This document shows, piece after piece, positions 1 to 9,318 of a stretch of DNA of 64,000 bases; position 1 is the stretch's first letter, and every line of letters begins with the position of its first letter. This DNA is from Pseudomonas sp. A-1 (GTDB lineage Bacteria; Pseudomonadota; Gammaproteobacteria; Pseudomonadales; Pseudomonadaceae). A program made the translations under genes and the position numbers. The stretch covers positions 1 through 64,000 of the forward strand of contig NZ_SSTC01000020.1 in NCBI RefSeq assembly GCF_004801855.1. Reading direction: 5' to 3'. The notes under the pieces were generated by a model. It saw only the letters and a list, made by a program, of their open reading frames with translations. It was not told where the DNA came from and searched no databases.

Positions 1-620
1 TTGAGCTTGTCGGCCTCGCGGGCGCCGCTGTTGGTATCCAGCTTGGCGAGGATCTCCTCGACGCCCATGCGGCCGTTACCGAACGGCTCGCCGTTGAGGT
101 AGATGCTCGGCACCGCCATGATCTGGCGCCGCTCGACCTCGTCCTGGAACAGCGCGCCGTCGATGGCCACGTGCTTGATGTTGGGGTTGAGCACCGCCAT
201 CAGGTTGAGCGCCTGCACCACGTCCGGGCAGTTGTGGCAGGACAGCGAGAAGTAGGTCTCGAAGCGGAACTCGCCCTCGATGCCCTTGATCTGCGCGATC
301 ACCTCGTCGGAGACCTTCGGCGGGTAACCGCCCACCTGCAGCAGGGCCAGCACCAGCGAGGTGAACTCGTGGCCCATGGGCAGGCCGGCGAAGCGCGGGC
401 CGATCTCCACGCCGTCGCGGCGGAAGCCGAACGAGGGCTTGCGGGCGTCCTGGCCTGCGGTATCCAGGGCGATCTTGTCGCTCAGGGCGTCGATGTCCTC
501 GAGCAGGGCGAGCATTTCCCGGGATTTTTCGCCGTCGTCCAGGGACGCGACTATCTCGTACGGTTCGGTGACCCTCTCGAGGTAGGCCTGCAACTGGGTT
601 TTCAGATTGGCATCCAACAT
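1..620 (-). CDS. ahpF: Alkyl hydroperoxide reductase subunit F, N-terminal part (runs off the window)
   Basis: Flavoprotein disulfide reductase that passes electrons from NAD(P)H to AhpC in cytosolic peroxide detoxification. The visible 206 codons start with [10 protein letters not shown] at the ATG complementary to 618-620 and cover the tandem thioredoxin-like N-terminal region. The redox pair CHNC is at residues 128-131, the disulfide that reduces AhpC in the family. The FAD and NAD(P)H domains lie beyond the left edge. It lies downstream of ahpC on the same strand, separated by a hairpin terminator, the usual ahpCF order. Identity is secure; only the end is missing. Confidence 0.96.
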   Translation of the reverse strand, partial: MLDANLKTQLQAYLERVTEPYEIVASLDDGEKSREMLALLEDIDALSDKIALDTAGQDARKPSFGFRRDGVEIGPRFAGLPMGHEFTSLVLALLQVGGYPPKVSDEVIAQIKGIEGEFRFETYFSLSCHNCPDVVQALNLMAVLNPNIKHVAIDGALFQDEVERRQIMAVPSIYLNGEPFGNGRMGVEEILAKLDTNSGAREADKL

Positions 621-649
621 GGCGACGGTATCCCTTTTGCGAAATTCGG

Positions 650-684
650 ATATGAAAATGCCCGGGCGGAACCCACCCGGGCAT
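650..684 (-). terminator. Hairpin terminator/attenuator between ahpC and ahpF
   Basis: A perfect 9-bp inverted repeat (658-666 with 676-684, ATGCCCGGG/CCCGGGCAT, 9-nt loop) is followed in the minus direction by TTTTC. It probably ends most ahpC transcripts and lets some reading pass into ahpF, giving more AhpC than AhpF. The hairpin is seen; the read-through role is inferred. Confidence 0.7.
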
Positions 685-742
685 TCGGGAGTCGCGGGAG
701 CCGGGTGACAGCTCCCGCGAGGCGACGACCTGGAAAGGCTGC

Positions 743-1306
743 TTAGATCTTGCCGACCAGGTCCAGCGACGGGGTCAGGGTCTCGGCGCCTTCCTTCCAC
801 TTGGCCGGGCAGACCTGGCCCGGGTGGGCGGCGGTGTACTGGGCGGCCTTCAGCTTGCGCAGGGTCTCGCTGACGTCACGGGCGATCTCGTTGGAGTGGA
901 TCTCCAGGGTCTTGATCACGCCTTCCGGGTTGATGATGAAGGTGCCGCGCAGGGCCAGGCCTTCTTCCGGAATGTGCACGCCGAAGGCGTTGGTCAGCAC
1001 GTGGGTCGGGTCGCCGATCAGCGGGAACTTGGCCTTGCCGACGGCCGGGGAAGTTTCGTGCCAGACCTTGTGGGAGAAGTGGGTGTCGGTGGTGACGATG
1101 TACACCTCGGCGCCGGCCTTCTGGAATTCGGCGTAGTTTTCGGCGGCGTCTTCGATCTCGGTCGGGCAGTTGAAGGTGAAGGCTGCCGGCATGAAGATCA
1201 GCACCGACCACTTGCCTTTCAGGTCGGCTTCGGTGACCTCGATGAACTTGCCGTTGTGGAAAGCGTTGACCTTGAACGGCTGGACCTGGGTGTTGATGAG
1301 GGACAT
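743..1306 (-). CDS. ahpC: Alkyl hydroperoxide reductase subunit C (typical 2-Cys peroxiredoxin)
   Basis: Cytosolic peroxidase that reduces H2O2, organic peroxides and peroxynitrite and is recycled by AhpF. The 187-aa length is the family norm. The peroxidatic cysteine is Cys47 in FTFNCPTE and the resolving cysteine is Cys166 in VCPAKW. The start is supported by AAGGAG about 8 nt upstream. ahpF follows downstream behind a hairpin. OxyR control is usual for this operon, but I could not identify a convincing OxyR site in the 230-bp upstream region that it shares with the tmRNA gene. Confidence 0.98.
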   Translation of the reverse strand: MSLINTQVQPFKVNAFHNGKFIEVTEADLKGKWSVLIFMPAAFTFNCPTEIEDAAENYAEFQKAGAEVYIVTTDTHFSHKVWHETSPAVGKAKFPLIGDPTHVLTNAFGVHIPEEGLALRGTFIINPEGVIKTLEIHSNEIARDVSETLRKLKAAQYTAAHPGQVCPAKWKEGAETLTPSLDLVGKI

Positions 1307-1534
1307 TCGCTGAACTCCTTCAGGGTTGAAAACTGGTTGACGGGGAGTATCCTACCCCGGGCGGGGGCTTAGGCGTAATTGATTGAGGGAATCGCCCCAA
1401 TCGCTTCGCTCTATGGCTCCCCGGGGCCGTCCGTCCGGCTGGCCGGACGCTGGCCAGCGGCTACTCTACATCAGACTTGGCCGCAGGGAAGCTTTGCCGT
1501 ACACTTCATACGACCTTGCAAGCAGAAGTACCCA

Positions 1535-1892
1535 GGGGCCGATCAGGATTCGACGCCGGTAACAAAACTTGAGGGGCATGCCGAGCTGGTAACAGAACTC
1601 GTAAATTCGCTGTTACAAACTCATAGTTGCCAACGACGACAACTACGCTCTAGCCGCCTAAGGGCCGCTAGCTGACCCTAGGGGATGCCTGTAAACCCGA
1701 AGATTTGGTCAGTCATATAGAACAGGATCGCCGCCAAGTTCGCTGCAGGCGTAACGGCTAAAACTCATGCAGCTCGCTCCAAGCACCCTGCCACTCGGGT
1801 CGCGAGGAGTTAACTCAGTAGAGATGGCTAAGCATGTAGAACCAATAGCGGAGAGCTGGCGGACGGGGGTTCAAATCCCCCCGGCTCCACCA
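1535..1892 (+). ncRNA. ssrA: Transfer-messenger RNA (tmRNA)
   Basis: Rescues stalled ribosomes together with SmpB. The 5' end GGGGCCG pairs with CGGCTCC before the terminal ACCA, forming the tRNA-like acceptor stem, and the T-arm reads GGTTCAAATCC. The tag frame at 1629-1661 encodes ANDDNYALAA followed by TAA, the Pseudomonas-type proteolysis tag. The 358-nt length is normal. It is followed at once by a terminator and diverges from ahpC. Confidence 0.97.
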
Positions 1893-1904
1893 ACACAAGC
1901 GCAG

Positions 1905-1933
1905 AGCCCCGGATTCCGGGGCTTTGTGCTTTC
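1905..1933 (+). terminator. Intrinsic terminator of tmRNA
   Basis: Stem AGCCCCGG (1905-1912) pairs with CCGGGGCT (1916-1923) across a 3-nt loop, followed by a T-rich stretch. It lies 12 bp after the tmRNA 3' CCA. The remaining 180 bp up to the gap gene show nothing recognisable. Confidence 0.8.
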
Positions 1934-2112
1934 TGGGCCTGCCGTTTCCAAGGCGGGCTAAGGGGCGCGCCGCGGTTCGTGGCCATGGGGTGCCGTTGAT
2001 GCGCGCTTCAGGCGGATCGCCCGGCCGCCGCCCTCGGGCTGCCGCTATCCAGCGGAGCCATCGGCCCGCTTGGGCAAGCCTGTCTCCGGGACCAAGCCAG
2101 GCCATGCCGGGT

Positions 2113-3117
<1,005 letters not shown>

Positions 3118-3432
3118 GGTCTTGTTCTCTTTATTATTGTCGTGGTGGGCGTTCGGCGGCGAGCGGCGAACGTGCCTGACGCCCGCCCAGCGCCGCCGGG
3201 CACGGGTGACCTGACCCGGCCGGAGGCATTGGCGTCGCGCCTCATCTTGAGCATATCGCGCGCCGGCGCGGATGGGAGCAGGAGGCGGGCATATTCGCGG
3301 CCCTCGGTGCTGGGGCCGGGGCGGTGCCGGAAGGGCGCTCGGAGCCTGCGCGGCGAGCGGTCGGTGCGGCTCCGGGGAATGGTCGGCAGTCGTGGGGCGG
3401 GCGGCGCGCAGTGGCCGCCCGGCAGGCGGGGC
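3118..3432. other. Gene-free GC-rich spacer between the GAPDH and hemerythrin genes
   Basis: About 315 bp with no convincing gene on either strand. The open frames here are arginine/proline-rich and lack ribosome-binding sites. A weak AGAGAACAAG just before the GAPDH ATG may serve as its ribosome-binding site. I saw no clear promoter, terminator or repeat. Confidence 0.5.
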
Positions 3433-3882
3433 TCAGCCGAAGATCTTGTTGAGCATGCGGCCGACGAAGCTGCCCTCGAGATCACGCTTGACGTAGTTGA
3501 CGTAGTGCTTGTCGTCGCGCTTGATGTGGTTGGTCAGCCACAGGCCGATGTCGCTGCGCACCTCGCGGGCCAGGCGGATCGGGTCCTCGCCGTTGCCGAA
3601 GCGGTCGCGGTAGGAGTGGGCGCGCTCCTTGAACCGCTCGTGCACCTCATGGTGGGCCTCGAGCATCGGATAGCCGGCCTTCTCCATCAGGGTTTCCTCG
3701 AAGGTGTTGTGCGAGATCGCGTAGTCGATCAGCGACTTGATGACGTGCTCGATCTGCTCGACGGACTTGCTGGAGATGGCCTCGTCGATTTCCTTCAGGT
3801 ATTCGAAGATGCGCTTGTGCTGCTCGTCGATGATGTCGATGCCGGTTTCGAACTCGGCAGTCCAGTTGATCGCAATGGCCAT
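3433..3882 (-). CDS. Bacteriohemerythrin
   Basis: Soluble non-heme di-iron O2-binding protein, thought to act in oxygen storage or sensing. The 149-aa chain carries the hemerythrin ligand set: His22 (DEQHKRIF), His58 with Glu62 (HNTFEE), the histidines of AHHEVHERF (77-81), and His119 with Asp124 (HIKRDDKHY). The start at MAIAINW was chosen over an in-frame ATG 24 codons upstream because AGGAAGAG precedes it and the fold begins there. It is single-domain with no sensor fused. It stands alone, upstream of the GAPDH gene on the same strand. Confidence 0.93.
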   Translation of the reverse strand: MAIAINWTAEFETGIDIIDEQHKRIFEYLKEIDEAISSKSVEQIEHVIKSLIDYAISHNTFEETLMEKAGYPMLEAHHEVHERFKERAHSYRDRFGNGEDPIRLAREVRSDIGLWLTNHIKRDDKHYVNYVKRDLEGSFVGRMLNKIFG

Positions 3883-4149
3883 GGCTCTTCCTCGTTGAGT
3901 GCTTGCTGGGGCTTGGGGAGGGTCCCGTCTTCCACGTAGCAAGTCTAATGCCACACTGTTTCCGTGGTTTTACCGCGCCGTGACGGCCGTGATCGTGTTG
4001 AGGGCGGCTTGCTGGTGTGCGCGGGCCGGTGCGTGAATGCGCACTGTTGGTGCGCTGTTGGTGCGCGCGCGGTAGGGCAGGATCGGCCGGCTGGGTGAAT
4101 ACTTGCCTTGCCGGCTTCCTTCTCGCCCTCTCCTTTCCGGAGGCATGCC

Positions 4150-4650
4150 ATGTCCGCTCCCGCCTTTCCGCTGTTCGCCCGCGCGGTGCGCCTGCTGCTG
4201 GTGCTGCTGTTGATGCCGGGGCTGCTGTCCTGCGCCACGTTCGGCGGTCGCGACCCGCTGAGCTTCCAGGTGGTCGGCATCGAGCCGCTGCGCGGGGAGG
4301 GGCTGGAGGTGCGCCTGGCGGTGAAGCTGCGGGTGCAGAACCCGAATGCCGGGGGGATCGACTACAGCGGTGTTGCTCTGGAGCTGAAGGTCAACGGCAG
4401 GCTGCTGGCGCGCGGGGTGAGCGCTCAGCACGGCCGCTTGCCGGGGTTCGGCGAGAGCGTGATCGAGGTGCCGGTGAGTATCTCGGCCTTTGCTGCCCTG
4501 CGTCAGGCGCTGGGGATGGTCGACAGTGCCCGGCTGGACAATGTGCCCTATGTGCTGCGTGGCAAGCTCGGCGGCGGCTGGTTCGGCAGCCGGCGCTTCA
4601 GCGATGCGGGAGTGGTCGACCTGTCCAGGCTGGCCTCCGGGCGTGAGTGA
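4150..4650 (+). CDS. LEA14-like (WHy/LEA type 2) lipoprotein
   Basis: A 166-aa protein. An N-terminal hydrophobic segment ends in the lipobox LLSC (about residues 24-27), so it is probably lipid-anchored. The rest matches the LEA type 2 beta-sandwich: FQVVGIEPL, then LRVQNPNAGGIDYSGV (the NPN signature) and alternating hydrophobic strands. Family members are linked to desiccation or stress tolerance; the bacterial role is unknown. The start at 4150 has CCGGAGG upstream. It converges with the small gene at 4655 and has no operon partner. Confidence 0.85.
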   Translation: MSAPAFPLFARAVRLLLVLLLMPGLLSCATFGGRDPLSFQVVGIEPLRGEGLEVRLAVKLRVQNPNAGGIDYSGVALELKVNGRLLARGVSAQHGRLPGFGESVIEVPVSISAFAALRQALGMVDSARLDNVPYVLRGKLGGGWFGSRRFSDAGVVDLSRLASGRE

Positions 4651-4654
4651 GAGG

Positions 4655-4846
4655 TCAGCCGGCCAGGTCCCACAGCTTGTCGTCCTGCAGGACGCGGGTC
4701 GGCACGTAGCGCGGCCGGCCGCCGACCTCCTCCAGCTCGGTGAGGCCGGCCAGCTGGTTGACGATGCGATAGCGCTTGCCGGCGGTCTTGTCCCGGAGTG
4801 GATACAGCTCGGCAATCTGTTTGGCCAGTTCGGTGAGGGTGGACAT
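4655..4846 (-). CDS. Small conserved hypothetical protein
   Basis: 63-aa soluble protein beginning MSTLTELAKQIAEL, with a basic middle (KTAGKRYRIV) and an acidic/hydrophobic end. A GGAGCAGAG ribosome-binding site supports the start at 4846 rather than the in-frame ATG seven codons upstream. No catalytic or metal-binding motif is visible and I do not recognise the family. Codon bias fits the surrounding genes, so it is probably real. Confidence 0.65.
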   Translation of the reverse strand: MSTLTELAKQIAELYPLRDKTAGKRYRIVNQLAGLTELEEVGGRPRYVPTRVLQDDKLWDLAG

Positions 4847-5022
4847 AGCTCTGCTCCGTGAATCCATGGCAGCTATTTACCGGGTGCGGGTTACAGTTGT
4901 GCGAAGGCGGGAGCAAGAAGCATGCCGCGCCCCGACGGTTTGCAAACATTCTTGAACGTATGTAAAACGGACGGTCTTGCAGCTGCCCTCCGCCGGCACG
5001 CCGCGTCCTGTCCGGAGTTCCG

Positions 5023-6225
5023 ATGTCCCTGCGTATCCTGCTGATTCTCGGCGCGCTGACGGCCTTCGCGCCGCTGGCGATCGACTTCTACCTGCCCGCT
5101 TTCCCGGCCCTGGCCGACAGCTTCGCCACCGACGTCGAGCACGTGCAGTACAGCCTGGCGGCGTATTTCGTCGGCCTGGCCATCGGCCAGCTGCTCTACG
5201 GGCCGCTGGCCGACCGCTTCGGGCGCCGCGTGCCGCTGCTGTTCGGCGTCGCGCTGTTCGGCGTGGCGACCTTTGCCTGCATGCTGGCGCCGAGCCTCGA
5301 GTGGCTGGTCGCCGCGCGCTTCATCCAGGCGTTGGGCGGCTGCGCCGGGATGGTGGTGTCGCGTGCGGTGGTGCGCGACCTGTGCGATCCGGTCGCCTCG
5401 GCGCGGGTGTTCTCGCGGCTGATGCTGGTGATGGGGCTGGCGCCGATCCTCGCGCCGGCCGCCGGCGGGCTGCTGCTGGAGCTGGCCGGCTGGCGGGCGA
5501 TCTTCGCCGCCCTTGGCCTGTTCGCCGCGCTGTGCCTGCTGCTGGTGCTGCGCTGGCTGCCGGAGACGCGCTCGCCGGAGCTGCCGCCGGCGCCGCTGGG
5601 CGGGGCGCTGCGCCAGTACCGGCTGCTGCTGGCCGATCGGGCCTTCCTGGGGCATGCGCTGACCGGCGGTCTGGCCATCGCGGCGATGTTCGCCTATATC
5701 GCCGGCTCGCCCTTCGTGTTCATCGAGCTCTATCAGGTGCCGACCCAGCAGTACGGCTGGCTGTTCGGCAGCAACGCCGCCGGCTTCATCCTGCTCGCCC
5801 AGTTCAACACGCGGCTGCTGGCCCGGCGCGGTCCGGCGTTCTGGGTGCCGCGCGGGGTGGCCTTCTATCTGGGCTGTGCGCTGGCGCTGCTGGGCGTGGC
5901 CTGGCTGCAGCCGGCCACCCTGTGGCCGCTGCTGGTGCCGCTGTTCGGTTGCATCGCGACCCTGGGGGTGGTGATGCCCAATACTTCGGCCTGCGCCATG
6001 GCTGGGCAGGGCGCCCATGCCGGCAGCGCCTCGGCGCTGCTCGGCAGCCTGCAGTTCTCCATCGCCGCGCTGGCGGCCTCGCTGGTCGGCGTGCTGCACG
6101 ACGGCACGGCGCGGCCGATGGCGCTGGTGATGCTGTGCTGTGCCGGCGGGGCCATGCTGGTGGCCTGGCGCACCGCGCAGCACCGGCCGGATCGGTGCGC
6201 GGCTATCGCGGCGGAGAAGCTGTAG
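5023..6225 (+). CDS. Bcr/CflA-family multidrug efflux MFS transporter
   Basis: 400-aa inner-membrane drug/H+ antiporter with about 12 hydrophobic segments. It opens MSLRILLILGALTAFAPLAID, and FYLPAFPAL is the usual Bcr/CflA opening. The loop 2-3 motif GPLADRFGRR (MFS motif A) follows at about residue 66. Length is normal for Bcr/CflA. It is monocistronic and converges with rpsT across a terminator. The substrate cannot be told from sequence. Confidence 0.93.
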   Translation: MSLRILLILGALTAFAPLAIDFYLPAFPALADSFATDVEHVQYSLAAYFVGLAIGQLLYGPLADRFGRRVPLLFGVALFGVATFACMLAPSLEWLVAARFIQALGGCAGMVVSRAVVRDLCDPVASARVFSRLMLVMGLAPILAPAAGGLLLELAGWRAIFAALGLFAALCLLLVLRWLPETRSPELPPAPLGGALRQYRLLLADRAFLGHALTGGLAIAAMFAYIAGSPFVFIELYQVPTQQYGWLFGSNAAGFILLAQFNTRLLARRGPAFWVPRGVAFYLGCALALLGVAWLQPATLWPLLVPLFGCIATLGVVMPNTSACAMAGQGAHAGSASALLGSLQFSIAALAASLVGVLHDGTARPMALVMLCCAGGAMLVAWRTAQHRPDRCAAIAAEKL

Positions 6226-6274
6226 CGGGCCGGGCGTTCGCCTCGCGCGAGCGCCCGTCACCTTTCTGCGGGCA

Positions 6275-6300
6275 ACAAAAAACCGGCCGAAGCCGGTTTC
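6275..6300 (-). terminator. Intrinsic terminator of rpsT
   Basis: Stem AACCGGC (6281-6287) pairs with GCCGGTT (6292-6298) around loop CGAA. In the minus direction it is followed by a run of T, so it ends rpsT transcripts. Read in the plus direction it is followed by TCTT and may also stop the drug-exporter transcript. Confidence 0.85.
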
Positions 6301-6316
6301 TTGTCGGAACAGAAGC

Positions 6317-6586
6317 TTACGCCTGGGCGAGGGCCTTGATATGGCCGTTCAGGCGGCTCTTGTGACGAGCAGCTTTGTTCTTGTGGATGATGCCCTTGTC
6401 GGCCATACGGTCGATCACCGGCACAGCCAGGGTGTAGGCGGTCTGAGCCTTGGCCAGGTCTTTGGCGTCGATAGCCTTGACTACGTTCTTGATGTAGGTA
6501 CGCACCATCGAGCGCAGGCTGGCGTTGTGGCTGCGGCGCTTCTCAGCCTGTTTGGCACGTTTTTTGGCGGAGGGGGAGTTGGCCAC
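6317..6586 (-). CDS. rpsT: 30S ribosomal protein S20
   Basis: 89-aa basic helical protein that binds 16S rRNA early in 30S assembly. The sequence [18 protein letters not shown] through [13 protein letters not shown] is diagnostic. The ribosome-binding site GAGGAGCTC lies just upstream. It is divergent from murJ, with a promoter-like site in the 160-bp interval and a strong terminator downstream. Confidence 0.98.
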   Translation of the reverse strand: MANSPSAKKRAKQAEKRRSHNASLRSMVRTYIKNVVKAIDAKDLAKAQTAYTLAVPVIDRMADKGIIHKNKAARHKSRLNGHIKALAQA

Positions 6587-6633
6587 CGTCGAGCTCCTCG
6601 AAAACTGGGGATACCAAGTAAATAAGGCCGCGA

Positions 6634-6662
6634 ATCATGCCGGCGCCGAAAGGCGTTGTCAA
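6634..6662 (-). promoter_or_regulatory. Candidate sigma-70 promoter for rpsT
   Basis: On the minus strand TTGACA (6657-6662), a 17-bp spacer and CATGAT (6634-6639) lie 48 bp before the rpsT start. The -35 box is perfect and the -10 box matches 4 of 6 positions. This is inference from consensus only. Confidence 0.55.
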
Positions 6663-6747
6663 GGGGCAATGGCGGCTGTCGGGTGCTGGTCGGGCGGGCG
6701 GGCGCTGGCTTACACTCGCCGACCTTTGCAGGGGCGGGGATTAAAGC

Positions 6748-8295
6748 ATGTCCGGCGAGTCGGCCAAAAGCAGTTTGTTGCGATCCAGTGCGGTGGTCAG
6801 CGTGATGACCCTGCTGTCGAGGGTGCTGGGCATGGTGCGCGACATGGTGGTGGCGGCCTACTTCGGCTCCAGTCCGGCGGCGGATGCCTTCTTCATCGCC
6901 TTCAAGATTCCCAACTTCATGCGCCGGCTGTTCGCCGAGGGCGCCTTCGCCCAGGCCTTCGTCCCGGTGCTCTCCGAGTACCGCGCGCAGCGCAGCCTGG
7001 CCGAGGTCAAGCAACTGGTCGACCGGGTCGCCGGCACCCTCGGTCTGACGCTCACCGCGCTCACCGCCCTCGGCGTGGTCGCCTCGCCCTACCTGATCAT
7101 GCTGTTCGCCCCGGGCTTTCGCGGCGAGCCGGAAAAGCTGGCGCTGGCCGGCGACCTGCTGCGCATCACCTTTCCCTACCTGCTGCTGATCTCGCTGACC
7201 GCCTTCTGCGGCGGCATCCTCAACAGCTACGGGCGTTTCGCCGTGCCGGCCTTCACCCCCGTGCTGCTCAACATCTGCATGATCGGCGCGACCCTGTTCT
7301 TCACTCCCTACTTCGACCAGCCGGTGATGGCGCTGGCCTGGGGCGTGTTCGTCGCGGGCCTGGCCCAGCTGCTGTTCCAGCTGCCGTTCCTCGCGCGCAT
7401 CCGGCTGCTGCCGATCCCGCGGCCTGATCGCAAGGACGAGGGCGTCAAGCGGATCATGACGCTGATGGTGCCGGCGCTGTTCGGCGTGTCGGTCAGCCAG
7501 ATCAACCTGCTGCTGGACACCGTGCTGGCGTCCTTCCTGCAGACCGGCAGCGTGTCCTGGCTGTACTACGCCGACCGCCTGTCGGAGCTGCCGCTGGGCG
7601 CCTTCGGCATCGCCATCGGCACGGTGATCCTGCCCAGCCTGTCGCGCCAGCATGCCGGCGGCGACCCCAAGGCCTTCTCGGCGACCATCGACTGGGCGCT
7701 GCGCATGGTGCTGCTGGTCGGCGTGCCGGCGGCGCTGGCCCTGGCGATCCTCTCCGAACCGCTGATCGCCAGCCTGTTCCACTACGGCAAGATGACCGAG
7801 CGCGACGTGGTGCAGGCGGCCAACGCCCTGGAGGCCTATTCGCTGGGCGTGCTCACCTTCATGCTGATCAAGGTGCTGGCGCCGGGCTTCTTCGCCCGCC
7901 AGGACCTGAGGACCCCGGTGCGCATCGCCGTGCAGTGCATGGTGGCGAACATGGCGTTCAACCTGGTGCTGATCTGGCCGCTGCAGCACGTCGGCCTGGC
8001 GCTGTCCACCTCGCTGTCGTCGATGCTCAATACCGGCCTGCTGCTCTGGGGGCTGCGCAAGGCCGGCGTCTACCAGCCGGCGCCGGGCTGGGGGCTGTTC
8101 GCCCTGCGCCTGCTGGCCGGCTGCGCCGCCATGGTGGCGCTGGTCTGGTGGCTGAACGCGCCCTCCGCGGCATGGTTCGCCTGGGGCTGGCAGCGCCGAG
8201 CGCTGGAGCTGAGCCTGCTGGTCGGCGGCGGCATCGTCGTCTACGTCGCCGCGATGGTCCTGCTCGGCCTGCGCCTGCGCCATCTGCGCCATTGA
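6748..8295 (+). CDS. murJ: Lipid II flippase MurJ (MviN)
   Basis: Inner-membrane flippase of the MOP superfamily that moves lipid II to the periplasm for peptidoglycan synthesis. 515 aa with about 14 hydrophobic segments. The N-terminus has SVMTLLSRVLGMVRD and then AFFIAFKIPNFMRRLFAEGAFAQAF, typical MurJ sequences with the essential Arg residues in the first helices. It is divergent from rpsT and followed by ribF, which has its own -10 box. Confidence 0.97.
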   Translation: MSGESAKSSLLRSSAVVSVMTLLSRVLGMVRDMVVAAYFGSSPAADAFFIAFKIPNFMRRLFAEGAFAQAFVPVLSEYRAQRSLAEVKQLVDRVAGTLGLTLTALTALGVVASPYLIMLFAPGFRGEPEKLALAGDLLRITFPYLLLISLTAFCGGILNSYGRFAVPAFTPVLLNICMIGATLFFTPYFDQPVMALAWGVFVAGLAQLLFQLPFLARIRLLPIPRPDRKDEGVKRIMTLMVPALFGVSVSQINLLLDTVLASFLQTGSVSWLYYADRLSELPLGAFGIAIGTVILPSLSRQHAGGDPKAFSATIDWALRMVLLVGVPAALALAILSEPLIASLFHYGKMTERDVVQAANALEAYSLGVLTFMLIKVLAPGFFARQDLRTPVRIAVQCMVANMAFNLVLIWPLQHVGLALSTSLSSMLNTGLLLWGLRKAGVYQPAPGWGLFALRLLAGCAAMVALVWWLNAPSAAWFAWGWQRRALELSLLVGGGIVVYVAAMVLLGLRLRHLRH

Positions 8296-8337
8296 GCAGG
8301 TGGTCACGGGGCCTACGCCTGATGCCCGATGCATGGG

Positions 8338-8343
8338 TATAAT
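8338..8343 (+). promoter_or_regulatory. Candidate -10 box for ribF-ileS-lspA-fkpB
   Basis: A perfect TATAAT 27 bp before the ribF ATG. No good -35 hexamer is found 16-18 bp upstream, so only the -10 element is supported. Confidence 0.4.
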
Positions 8344-8370
8344 CGGCCAATTTGCACACAAGACGCGTCT

Positions 8371-9318
8371 ATGCAACTGGTCCGAGGTCTCCATAATCTG
8401 CGCTCCTGCCAGCGGGGCTGCGTTGCCACCATCGGCAACTTCGACGGCGTGCATCGCGGCCACCAGGGCGTGCTGGCGCGTCTGCGCGAGCGCGCGGCGC
8501 AGGCCGGCCTGCCCAGCTGCGTGGTGATCTTCGAGCCGCAGCCGCGCGAATTCTTCGCTCCGGACAAGGCCCCGCCGCGCATCAGCAGCCTGCGCGAGAA
8601 GCTCGAGCTGCTGCGCGCCTGCGGGGTCGACCGGGTGCTGTGCCTGACCTTCAACCGCCGCCTGCGCGAGCTGTCCGCCAACGCCTTCGTCCACCAGATC
8701 CTGGTCGAGGGCCTGGGGGTCAGGCACCTCGAGGTCGGCGACGACTTCCGCTTCGGCTGCGACCGCGCCGGCGACTTCGCCCTGTTGCAGGAGGCCGGGG
8801 CGCGCGAGGGCTTCACCGTCGAGTCGGCGGACACCATCGAGCTGGACGGCGAGCGCATCAGCAGCACGCGGGTGCGCGAGGAACTGGCCGCCGGCGACTT
8901 CGCCGAGGTCGAGCGCCTGCTCGGGCGTCCCTACGCCATCAGCGGCCGAGTGCTGCACGGCCAGAAGCTCGGCCGCCAGCTGGGCACGCCGACCGCCAAC
9001 CTGCAGCTCAATCGGCTGCGCCCGGCGCTGAGCGGCGTCTATCTGGTGAGCGTCGCGCTGGACGGCCGGCGCTGGCCGGGAGTGGCCAACATCGGTACCC
9101 GGCCCAGCGTCGCCGGCGACGGCCGTGCCCATCTGGAAGTTCATCTGCTGGATTTCAGCGGCGATCTCTATGGCCGCCGCCTGGTGGTGCAGTTCCACCG
9201 CAAGCTGCGCGACGAACAGCGTTTCGCCTCCCTGGAGGCACTGAAGTCGGCGATCGACGCGGACATCGCCGCCGCCCGTGCCCACTGGCAGGGTCAACCG
9301 TTAGAGAACCTGAAATGA
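8371..9318 (+). CDS. ribF: Bifunctional riboflavin kinase / FAD synthetase
   Basis: Makes FMN and then FAD in the cytosol. 315 aa: an N-terminal nucleotidyltransferase domain with [13 protein letters not shown], and a C-terminal riboflavin kinase domain with GTPTANL and [12 protein letters not shown]. The start at [11 protein letters not shown] was chosen over an upstream in-frame ATG because it fits the family. The stop overlaps the ileS start (ATGA, 9315-9318), so the two are translationally coupled. Confidence 0.96.
   Translation: MQLVRGLHNLRSCQRGCVATIGNFDGVHRGHQGVLARLRERAAQAGLPSCVVIFEPQPREFFAPDKAPPRISSLREKLELLRACGVDRVLCLTFNRRLRELSANAFVHQILVEGLGVRHLEVGDDFRFGCDRAGDFALLQEAGAREGFTVESADTIELDGERISSTRVREELAAGDFAEVERLLGRPYAISGRVLHGQKLGRQLGTPTANLQLNRLRPALSGVYLVSVALDGRRWPGVANIGTRPSVAGDGRAHLEVHLLDFSGDLYGRRLVVQFHRKLRDEQRFASLEALKSAIDADIAAARAHWQGQPLENLK

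Noticed and set aside
1307-1534. OxyR site upstream of ahpC
   Set aside because: I looked for the spaced ATAG elements and found only weak partial matches (CGATT...ATCAATT), not enough to call a site.
6481-9297. 938-codon minus-strand frame opposite murJ and ribF
   Set aside because: Composition is Gln/Ala/Arg-rich without domains, it overlaps conserved genes on the other strand and lacks a ribosome-binding site.
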